This document shows, piece by piece, positions 12,448 to 16,964 of a stretch of DNA of 16,964 nt. The position numbers were made by a program, and so were the translations under genes. Every line of letters starts with the position of its first letter. Position 1 is the stretch's first letter. The notes under the pieces are model-generated. The model ran no database searches, was not told where the DNA came from, and worked only from the letters and a program-made list of their open reading frames with translations. Origin of the DNA: Candidatus Altarchaeota archaeon (GTDB taxonomy: Archaea > SpSt-1190); NCBI GenBank assembly GCA_018221005.1, contig JAAOXW010000003.1, forward strand, positions 1 through 16,964. The letters are read 5' to 3'.

Positions 12448-13070
12448 TAGATTAGCCGGTACATTATTAGGCCCAGCTTAGTTATTCCTAAAGTTACATT
12501 GTGTAGGTCATTGCCAGTCACAGTAATAGTATTATTCCAAATATCTACTTGATTCTTACCACTGAACTTGACATAAATAGCAGACTCACCACCACTCACA
12601 TTCCAAGGGTTGTAGTAAGGAATGTCCGACGATTCATTGCCTTGATAAGGTGCAGTAATTCCAGTCTCGAGTACGAATGGTCTTCCACGAAGGAAACGAG
12701 TCAATTCGAGCACTGCGGGATTAATTTCGTCATTCTCACTTTCTTCAAATAAAAGATAAACTTTTGACGACGTCATTAGTTTGTTGTAAATGAGTACTTG
12801 ACCTTCAACATTAATATTTGCCACGGCTTCTTGTGGGTTCACGCGAAATTGCAAGTATCCACCTCCAATGTCAAGTGAGTATATTGGGCCAATGGGAGTA
12901 TCTAGAACGAAGATGTCCATTCCATTCCAATTGCTGACAAAAATAGGTTCATCTTGACCATCAGTTGGCACATCATCTTCAAATAAACTTCCAGTAAAAA
13001 CAAAGGCCAGAGTTGAAAATACCATGAGTGCTCCCATAAATAAACTGAGACCTCGCTTATTTTTGCGCAT
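12447..13070 (-). CDS. Exported or membrane-anchored protein with N-glycosylation sequons
   Basis: 207 aa. A basic N-terminus (MRKNKRG) and a hydrophobic helix (about 8-27) form a signal anchor or signal peptide without a lipobox cysteine. The rest is polar and beta-rich, with repeated strands (IFVSNWNGMDIFVLDTPIGPIYSLDI, YLQFRVN, QVLIYN, VYLLFEE). Four Asn-x-Ser/Thr sequons (in GNESS, WNVSG, WNNTI and HNVTL) lie in the second half, consistent with archaeal N-glycosylation outside the cell. The overall plan resembles short exported orphan proteins of small-genome archaea. No function is known. It is the first gene of the operon leading to carS, with a TATA-like box 25 bases upstream of ATG 13070. 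Confidence 0.75.
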   Translation of the reverse strand: MRKNKRGLSLFMGALMVFSTLAFVFTGSLFEDDVPTDGQDEPIFVSNWNGMDIFVLDTPIGPIYSLDIGGGYLQFRVNPQEAVANINVEGQVLIYNKLMTSSKVYLLFEESENDEINPAVLELTRFLRGRPFVLETGITAPYQGNESSDIPYYNPWNVSGGESAIYVKFSGKNQVDIWNNTITVTGNDLHNVTLGITKLGLIMYRLI

Positions 13071-13090
13071 ACCCCCCCTTCCAGAAGGTG

Positions 13091-13098
13091 GTTTTAAG
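13091..13098 (-). promoter_or_regulatory. TATA-like box for the exported protein-carS operon
   Basis: CTTAAAAC on the minus strand is centred about 25 bases from ATG 13070, in the 39-base gap after the kinase gene. Confidence 0.55.
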
Positions 13099-13109
13099 GC
13101 TTTCGAAAA

Positions 13110-13742
13110 CTAAGGTGCAGGTCCTATTTTAGTTCCTTCATCAAAGTTAAAATCAAGTCCCACCACATACGTTGGAATCTTGCCCCGAATAATGGAATTT
13201 ATGGCGGTTGGGTCAATGACCCCGTAGTAACCTGCCTTGGTATCATGCTTAGTAAATTTGCGGAGCTCCTCAAAGCTGAGTTGGTGTATGACTCTCATAC
13301 CCGGGTGCTCCTTTGGGTCCTTTGGATAGAGCCCACCCACATCCTTGACTAAAATTAGTAAGTCTGCCTTGAGGTAATCCGTAAGAGTGGCAGCAACAGC
13401 ATCAGTAGATTGTCCCACAGTTTGTCCTGCAGTAATGGGAAGTTTATCAAGCTGATTTTTGACTTCCGGAAAAGTTCTAGTGTGCACACCATTCAGAACC
13501 CTAGCCATGAATTGTGCATTAATGTGTGTCATCTCAATTGCCAAGTGGTCCAGAAAAGTCTCAGGCAGGCCGAGTGGTCGAAATTTAGAAACATAGTCCT
13601 TGACTTGGATGCCCCCACCAGCAACAAGAGCCAACTCTCCCTTAAAATTGTCAATAAAACTTCTAACTTGATTTACCTTTTCGGTGGAAGGTTCGGAAAA
13701 AAAGGCCCCACCAATTTTAATTACACCAATCACAAAGAACAC
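13110..13742 (-). CDS. pyrH: Amino-acid-kinase-fold protein, UMP-kinase-like
   Basis: 210 aa from GTG 13742. The frame is open to ATG 13757, but that would put a hydrophobic MISTIVF extension before the VIKIGGAFF nucleotide-binding strand, where the archaeal family normally begins; GTG 13733 is a third option. Other motifs are ALVAGGG, the LDHLAIEMTHINAQFMARVL helix and GQTVGQSTDAVAATL, which corresponds to the G-T-H-P-G-H-x-T-D-A-V-A signature of archaeal UMP kinases, followed by LLILVKDVGGLYPKDPKEHP. UMP kinase makes UDP from UMP. The GG-in-IKIGG replaces the more usual LGGS, so a different small phosphate-acceptor substrate is possible. It is divergent from thpR across a shared TATA region. 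Confidence 0.8.
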   Translation of the reverse strand: MFFVIGVIKIGGAFFSEPSTEKVNQVRSFIDNFKGELALVAGGGIQVKDYVSKFRPLGLPETFLDHLAIEMTHINAQFMARVLNGVHTRTFPEVKNQLDKLPITAGQTVGQSTDAVAATLTDYLKADLLILVKDVGGLYPKDPKEHPGMRVIHQLSFEELRKFTKHDTKAGYYGVIDPTAINSIIRGKIPTYVVGLDFNFDEGTKIGPAP

Positions 13743-13754
13743 TATGGTTGAAAT

Positions 13755-13768
13755 CATAAATATGTATT
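13755..13768. promoter_or_regulatory. Shared bidirectional TATA region (UMP-kinase-like gene / thpR)
   Basis: CATAAATATGTATT contains TATA-like elements in both orientations. It is centred about 24 bases before GTG 13784 (thpR, plus) and about 20-28 bases before GTG 13742/13733 (kinase, minus). Few other AT-rich elements exist in the intergenic region, so both leaderless genes appear to use it. Confidence 0.5.
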
Positions 13769-13783
13769 GGGATTCGACATTTA

Positions 13784-14338
13784 GTGGACAGTGTTCGCTG
13801 CTTTATTGCACTTGAAGTTCCAGAAGAGCTGTGTAAGAAGGTTGCGGAGCTGGGATGGACTTTATCAAAAAAAATAACTACGGGGATTAAACCTGTATCC
13901 CAAAAAAACATACACATCACCCTCCGCTTTCTAGGAGAAATGGGGGCAGGAAAGTTGAGTCAAGTTGGAACGGCTCTTGATGCCCTGAGGGATTCGGGAA
14001 GCTTTGAAATAAAGTTGAGGGGCCTTGGTGGGTTCCCCAATCATCATCAACCACGTGTGGTCTGGGTTGGTGTTGAAGCCCCACTACTTCTTAATCTTAA
14101 GAAGCAAGTTGACTCTGCAATTTTTCAGCTGGGTTTTTCTCCAGAATCTCGTTTCGCAGGCCATTTAACGGTGGCAAGAGTTAGAACGCCCGAAGGACAG
14201 AAGCTTGCAAGAGACTTCATCAAAGAGGGCGTAGGCCTCGAAATTGGGAGTTTTACGGCAAAAGAAGTGGTTCTGAAGCAAAGCATATTAAGTTCCGCAG
14301 GTCCAGAATACCGCGTTATAAGGGGTGTAAAACTTTGA
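13784..14338 (+). CDS. thpR: RNA 2',3'-cyclic phosphodiesterase (2'-5' RNA ligase family)
   Basis: 184 aa, standard length for the 2H phosphoesterase superfamily. The two catalytic His-x-Thr-x motifs are HITL (44-47) and HLTV (127-130), each in its usual beta strand. The N-terminal RCFIALEVP and the GLGGFPNHHQPRVVWVGV segment are also typical. The family hydrolyses 2',3'-cyclic phosphates and can join tRNA halves with a 2'-5' bond in vitro; its cellular role in archaea is unsettled. The start is GTG 13784, 24 bases after the TATA region. Its stop overlaps the TTG of the following membrane-protein gene by 4 bases (TTGA). Confidence 0.95.
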   Translation: MDSVRCFIALEVPEELCKKVAELGWTLSKKITTGIKPVSQKNIHITLRFLGEMGAGKLSQVGTALDALRDSGSFEIKLRGLGGFPNHHQPRVVWVGVEAPLLLNLKKQVDSAIFQLGFSPESRFAGHLTVARVRTPEGQKLARDFIKEGVGLEIGSFTAKEVVLKQSILSSAGPEYRVIRGVKL

Positions 14339-14703
14339 GGCCACGACAAAAACCAAGTTACGGAAAATACGCCTATCCCGCATCATATTCCTACTATCCA
14401 ACCCGTAAGGGTTATGCCGTTAAGAAAAAATCATTTACGCCACTTATTCTCCTCGTTCTAGGCATTGTGATTGCAGCTTACGGTTTGATGTCAATGCCAA
14501 AAATCGGTCCTGACCTGCAGAGGTTGGCCACCATTAGTCCGGACAAGGAAGTGGCTGCAATTGTATTTTGCAATCCTTGTTCAAGTATTGACGGAGATTC
14601 AGTGGGAACTGGTAAAGTAATGGTAGTGGACGGTGCACTTGCAGTTAAACAACTCAGCCTGCTTCCGGGTGTGAAACAAATTCGGTTACTGGGCCCCGTG
14701 TAA
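14335..14703 (+). CDS. Single-pass membrane protein with outward C-terminal domain
   Basis: 122 aa, no family recognised. A cytoplasmic-type N-terminus of about 30 residues is rich in Tyr, Pro, Lys and Arg (PRQKPSYGKYAYPASYSYYP). It is followed by KKKSF and a hydrophobic helix (TPLILLVLGIVIAAYGLM). The C-terminal 65 residues include a C-N-P-C motif and short beta strands. By the positive-inside rule this domain faces outward. The start is TTG 14335, overlapping the thpR stop (TTGA); no other early start exists, as the next in-frame GTG lies inside the membrane helix. Coupling to thpR is clear from the overlap, but a functional link is not. Confidence 0.65.
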   Translation: MRPRQKPSYGKYAYPASYSYYPTRKGYAVKKKSFTPLILLVLGIVIAAYGLMSMPKIGPDLQRLATISPDKEVAAIVFCNPCSSIDGDSVGTGKVMVVDGALAVKQLSLLPGVKQIRLLGPV

Positions 14704-14706
14704 TCA

Positions 14707-14735
14707 GCTTTATTTGGTTGTTCCTTTTGTCTTCT
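14707..14735 (+). terminator. U-rich termination region after thpR operon
   Basis: A T-rich stretch with TTTATTT, TTGTTCCTTTT and CTTCTT runs follows the stop at 14703. No stable hairpin is evident. Confidence 0.4.
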
Positions 14736-14751
14736 TCGGCCCCATACCTAT

Positions 14752-14771
14752 CAAAATCTAAGTAATAAAAA
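14752..14771 (-). terminator. U-rich termination region after the PAC2 gene
   Basis: On the minus strand GAGTTTTTATTAC, then more T residues, begin directly after the stop at 14773. Together with the plus-strand tract it separates the two convergent units. Confidence 0.4.
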
Positions 14772-14772
14772 C

Positions 14773-15462
14773 TCATCCGTAAATACTTGGATACGGATCC
14801 CACGACTTACCTTCAACTTTTGGGGTACCCAACTTCTTTTCGGCTTCCTTCTCCAGAGATGATGGGTCTATTTGCATCTTTATTCGTTCAGCAACGTGGC
14901 GTACAATAACAGCTGCAGCCTTTGGATCCGGTCCACGTTGAGCCTCAGTCAAAATCAAGTAACCGGGTAAGTTATTTTCCATGAGCTCCATCATAAGCGG
15001 TCCGTAGATACCTACAACAAAACCCAATTTCATGTGATCGAGTTTAATGGTATCCAAATACTTAGCCTTCCAACTCACCACATAATTCTTATGCTTCTGG
15101 TCTTTGTTTTCAATTCCACCAAGAATAATTACTTCCTTGGGTTTCTGGAGTTTAATCCACTTCACCAGAACTTCTGCAAAATCATGGCAGAGGTTGTCGG
15201 GAATCATGACGTCCGCAACTACCATCACAGTCTTGCCCTTGTGATAAATTCTAACGGGGGCTTGAGGTTTACTCCTACGAACAATGGCTACTGCAGGCAG
15301 TTTTGGGCTGCGAATGTGGCCCACTTGCTCAAAATCTTTTTTGTGGATAATAAACTCAGAGGAGATGGAACCTGCCATTCCAGTCCCGGGAAAACCGAGA
15401 ATGACTGTGCAGCCTGGCGGCACCTTTTTGAACTCTTTAATACTAACATTCGAGTCGGACAT
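14773..15462 (-). CDS. PAC2-family proteasome assembly chaperone
   Basis: 229 aa. The GFPGTGMAGSISSEFII block, the GHIRSPKLPAVAIV segment, PVRIYHKGK and the VIILGGIENK strand are the sequence core of the PAC2/PbaA-PbaB family (COG2047). Archaeal members bind proteasome alpha subunits or form stand-alone complexes. The protein ends in Ile-Tyr-Gly, a good fit to the C-terminal hydrophobic-Tyr-X (HbYX) motif that docks into pockets of the alpha ring. A lysine- and glutamate-rich linker (EKEAEKKLG) precedes that tail. The start at ATG 15462 has a TATA-like box 24 bases upstream. It is a single-gene unit. Confidence 0.92.
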   Translation of the reverse strand: MSDSNVSIKEFKKVPPGCTVILGFPGTGMAGSISSEFIIHKKDFEQVGHIRSPKLPAVAIVRRSKPQAPVRIYHKGKTVMVVADVMIPDNLCHDFAEVLVKWIKLQKPKEVIILGGIENKDQKHKNYVVSWKAKYLDTIKLDHMKLGFVVGIYGPLMMELMENNLPGYLILTEAQRGPDPKAAAVIVRHVAERIKMQIDPSSLEKEAEKKLGTPKVEGKSWDPYPSIYG

Positions 15463-15479
15463 GAAAGCAATGCGCTTGG

Positions 15480-15490
15480 AATTTATTTAT
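15480..15490 (-). promoter_or_regulatory. TATA-like box for the PAC2 gene
   Basis: ATAAATAAATT on the minus strand is centred about 24 bases from ATG 15462. Confidence 0.55.
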
Positions 15491-15504
15491 GCTTGCTGTT
15501 CGAA

Positions 15505-15804
15505 TCACTTAGTTATAATGTATTTGCGAGGATTACTGAACCTAAAAGCAGAGCCTTCGCGAGTTTTGTTCTTCGAAAAAATAATTTTCATGATGGCCCC
15601 CCCATCAAGAAGTGCATAGATACAAAGCATTGTAAAAACAATCCACACCCGAAAAAGGGTAATGTTTTCAACATAGTTAACCGCAATGAAAACAACAGGG
15701 ATTACTGACAGAAAAGCCAAAGCTGTAAAAATGTACCAATTCTTCATGCGCAGTTCAAAAACGACTTTGTCCTTAGTTTCCGTTCGATTAAACAGATAGC
15801 CCAT
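15505..15804 (-). CDS. Small two-helix membrane protein
   Basis: 99 aa, no family recognised. A charged N-terminus (about 20 residues) is followed by two hydrophobic segments, YIFTALAFLSVIPVVFIAV and VWIVFTMLCIYALLDGG, joined by a short NYVENITLF loop. A strongly basic C-terminus (KNKTRE...RKYIITK) follows. Both ends should face the cytoplasm. A TATA-like box (GATATTTAG) about 27 bases upstream of ATG 15804 and separation from both neighbours indicate an independent unit. It could be a small transport or regulatory subunit; there is no evidence to choose. Confidence 0.65.
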   Translation of the reverse strand: MGYLFNRTETKDKVVFELRMKNWYIFTALAFLSVIPVVFIAVNYVENITLFRVWIVFTMLCIYALLDGGAIMKIIFSKNKTREGSAFRFSNPRKYIITK

Positions 15805-15826
15805 AGTATTGCTGAAAAGTGTGGGC

Positions 15827-15835
15827 CTAAATATC
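15827..15835 (-). promoter_or_regulatory. TATA-like box for the 99-aa membrane protein
   Basis: GATATTTAG on the minus strand is centred about 27 bases from ATG 15804. Confidence 0.5.
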
Positions 15836-15846
15836 TTTCCCGGTAA

Positions 15847-16494
15847 CTAAACTCTTGGCTTTCTTGCCATAATCAAGCAGCACATCCCAAAAAAGGGCAG
15901 TCTTTCCCGTAGGATTTTCCAGTCGAGAAGGGGGTATTGAATCGTCTCTACTCGAAAAACCTCAAGTCCGGAGCTTTCAATTAACTTTTTCCAACCGCGT
16001 GGGGAGTGTGAATGTAGGTGCTGGGGACGCTCCCCCATAGCAATTTTGATTTTTTCAAAGAAGCCCGGGCCCGTAAACACAAAGATGCCATCGTCTTCCA
16101 ACATATTGTAGACGTCTTTCATGAAAAGTTTGGCATCTTCAAAGGAAATATGTTCTAAAACATCGAGGCAAGTAATGCAATTAAAGTTCATGTCCCCAAG
16201 TTTTTGCTTTATCTGAGACATGTCTGACTTGAAGAGTTTTATTTTTGATTTCGAACCTTTCAAATTGTTTTTGCAAAGTTCTATGGCTTCATCGTCTAAA
16301 TCAGTCGCAAAAACTTCCGCAAATTTGCCGTCAACAACTTTGATGAAGGCTCCGGGTCCCATACCCACATCAAGTAACCTACGTCCATCTTCCAACAAAA
16401 AGGCCACTCTTTGAACTTTTTTTGCCATCAAGCTACTTGGGTCGTTATACTGGTCGGACAGCGCACTTAAATCCTCTTTTTTAGAGGGATCCAT
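15847..16494 (-). CDS. Class I SAM-dependent methyltransferase
   Basis: 215 aa. Motif I LLDVGMGPGAFI binds SAM. The next strand ends in FATDLDDEAIELC with the ribose-binding acid. FNCITCLDVLEHI is motif IV with the common D-V-L-E-H, and DDGIFVFTGPG matches the post-IV strand. This pattern belongs to the methyltransferase-11/25 group that acts on small molecules, lipids, quinones or proteins; the substrate cannot be inferred. ATG 16494 lies two bases after the EF-1beta stop, so it is the third gene of that operon; a TTG six bases upstream is a weaker start. The operon context hints at a translation-related target but could be coincidental. Confidence 0.88.
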   Translation of the reverse strand: MDPSKKEDLSALSDQYNDPSSLMAKKVQRVAFLLEDGRRLLDVGMGPGAFIKVVDGKFAEVFATDLDDEAIELCKNNLKGSKSKIKLFKSDMSQIKQKLGDMNFNCITCLDVLEHISFEDAKLFMKDVYNMLEDDGIFVFTGPGFFEKIKIAMGERPQHLHSHSPRGWKKLIESSGLEVFRVETIQYPLLDWKILRERLPFFGMCCLIMARKPRV

Positions 16495-16496
16495 AT

Positions 16497-16742
16497 TCAA
16501 ACCCTACCAACAGACATAATTTCAAAACTGGAAATAAGTGGGTTTTGTCTGAGTTTTTCCTCAATCTTGTCTTGAGCTCCACCCACATCTTCCATCTTGA
16601 AAAGAACCAATAGTGCATTCATTCCAAAAGCAATAGGCTCCTCTTCCATAACTTCAACCTGATCCTTCAGACTGGCTTTTAGCTCCTCAAAGCTTTCCAT
16701 GTCCTTCGGCATTATTTTAATCTTAGCTACAACAAATCCCAT
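16497..16742 (-). CDS. ef1b: Translation elongation factor 1-beta (aEF1B)
   Basis: 81 aa. This guanine-nucleotide exchange factor reloads aEF-1alpha with GTP. Expected pieces are MGFVVAKIKIMP at the N-terminus, EEEPIAFGMNALLVLF in the middle, a GGAQDKIEEKL helix and the SSFEIMSVGRV end. A longer frame reaches ATG 16841, but that extension overlaps the zinc-finger gene. The true start at 16742 is fixed by the family's N-terminus and by an AGAGGTGA ribosome binding site five bases upstream. Length is close to the usual 85-90 aa. It sits between a zinc-finger gene and a methyltransferase, as part of one operon; the zinc finger-EF1B pairing is common in archaea. Confidence 0.95.
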   Translation of the reverse strand: MGFVVAKIKIMPKDMESFEELKASLKDQVEVMEEEPIAFGMNALLVLFKMEDVGGAQDKIEEKLRQNPLISSFEIMSVGRV

Positions 16743-16746
16743 TTTT

Positions 16747-16754
16747 TCACCTCT
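16747..16754 (-). promoter_or_regulatory. Ribosome binding site of EF-1beta
   Basis: AGAGGTGA on the minus strand overlaps the zinc-finger stop codon and lies 4-5 bases before ATG 16742. It decides the start against the upstream ATG at 16841. Confidence 0.75.
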
Positions 16755-16926
16755 AAGGTCCCTCGAAGCCACAAACAGAGCAGTTCCATAGACGCATCTG
16801 GGTTCTACATTGACCACATCTAACAATTTCCTTGTCACCACAACCCGGGCACTTGAAAATAACCGAGTGCTTAACCACTTTGATGTCCTTATTACATGTT
16901 ATGCATCGACTGCTCTTGGCTTCCAC
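16753..16926 (-). CDS. Small archaeal zinc-finger protein upstream of EF-1beta
   Basis: 57 aa. Four zinc half-sites follow one another: C8-x2-C11, C26-x2-C29, C37-x2-C40 and C49-x2-C52, ending in the family-typical CGFEGP. FKCPGCGDKEIVRCGQCR is the core. This is the archaeal small zinc-finger family (HVO_2753 type) commonly encoded just before EF-1beta; it should hold two zinc ions and is thought to act in nucleic-acid or ribosome contexts. The start is GTG 16926, 25 bases after a clear TATA box, so it is leaderless. Its stop overlaps the EF-1beta ribosome binding site, giving tight coupling. Confidence 0.88.
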   Translation of the reverse strand: MEAKSSRCITCNKDIKVVKHSVIFKCPGCGDKEIVRCGQCRTQMRLWNCSVCGFEGP

Positions 16927-16945
16927 AGTTTGGCTTGAAATCGGG

Positions 16946-16955
16946 CTATAAAAAA
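16946..16955 (-). promoter_or_regulatory. TATA box for the zinc finger-EF1B-methyltransferase operon
   Basis: TTTTTTATAG on the minus strand is centred 25 bases from GTG 16926 and supports the non-ATG start. Confidence 0.6.
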
Positions 16956-16964
16956 CTATCTGTC

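Noticed and set aside
15495..15510. GTTCGAATC resembling a tRNA T-loop
   Set aside because: No matching acceptor stem, anticodon arm or D-loop pattern surrounds it on either strand.
15034..15708. Long plus-strand frame of 224 codons
   Set aside because: It lies antisense to both the PAC2 gene and the 99-aa membrane protein, shows no domain pattern, and would need to cross the promoter between them.
16743..16841. N-terminal extension of EF-1beta to the ATG at 16841
   Set aside because: The extension is the zinc-finger gene read in another frame. The family N-terminus and a GAGGTGA site place the start at 16742.

Overview
The window looks like a stretch of an archaeal chromosome. It carries archaeal/eukaryotic-type ribosomal proteins (eL18, uL13, uS9), RNA polymerase subunit RpoN, archaeal EF-1beta, CDP-archaeol synthase, a geranylgeranyl-reductase-family protein, a PAC2-family proteasome chaperone and an archaeal PIN-ATPase-KH protein. 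Nearly every transcription unit begins with a TATA-like box centred about 23-28 nt before the start codon, which implies leaderless mRNAs; genes inside operons instead have GGTGA-type ribosome binding sites. Small orphan membrane proteins, a CxxC-x17-CxxC zinc ribbon and short intergenic gaps suggest a small-genome lineage, possibly DPANN-like, but this window alone does not prove that.

Layout. 1-306 is the tail of a membrane protein cut by the window edge. 272-1358 (minus) is a dCTP deaminase operon whose second gene resembles a miniature Ncs2/CTU2, the catalytically dead partner of the tRNA thiolase. 1434-3625 (plus) is the archaeal eL18-uL13-uS9-RpoN cluster, split by an orphan minus-strand gene and a tiny zinc-ribbon gene. 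3632-5860 (minus) has a DUF5752-like protein with a histone-H1-like lysine tail, a stand-alone tRNA-binding OB-fold protein and PurA. 5911-6936 (minus) is a FAD reductase of the geranylgeranyl reductase family, divergent from a small membrane protein (7035-7232). 7237-8886 (minus) holds an orphan, a HAD phosphatase and a compact protein with the catalytic signature of Ulp1/SENP cysteine proteases. 8981-10792 (plus) is the PIN-ATPase-KH protein.

10793-13070 (minus) reads as an operon in the order exported protein, carS, HAD phosphatase, CDP-alcohol phosphatidyltransferase. This is a plausible polar-lipid head-group cassette. 13110-14703 is a divergent pair (UMP-kinase-like gene, and thpR with a membrane protein) that appears to share one bidirectional TATA region. 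14773-15804 (minus) has the PAC2 protein with a C-terminal HbYX-like tail and a small membrane protein. 15847-16926 (minus) is a translation operon: zinc finger, EF-1beta and a SAM methyltransferase.

The two most unusual items are the Ulp1-like protease (8404-8886) and the CTU2-like protein (272-814). In eukaryotes both families work around ubiquitin-like proteins, one as a deconjugating protease and the other in the Urm1/Ncs6 thiolation branch. Any functional link between them here is speculation. I saw no tRNA or rRNA genes, CRISPR arrays, insertion sequences or intergenic gaps above 300 bases.
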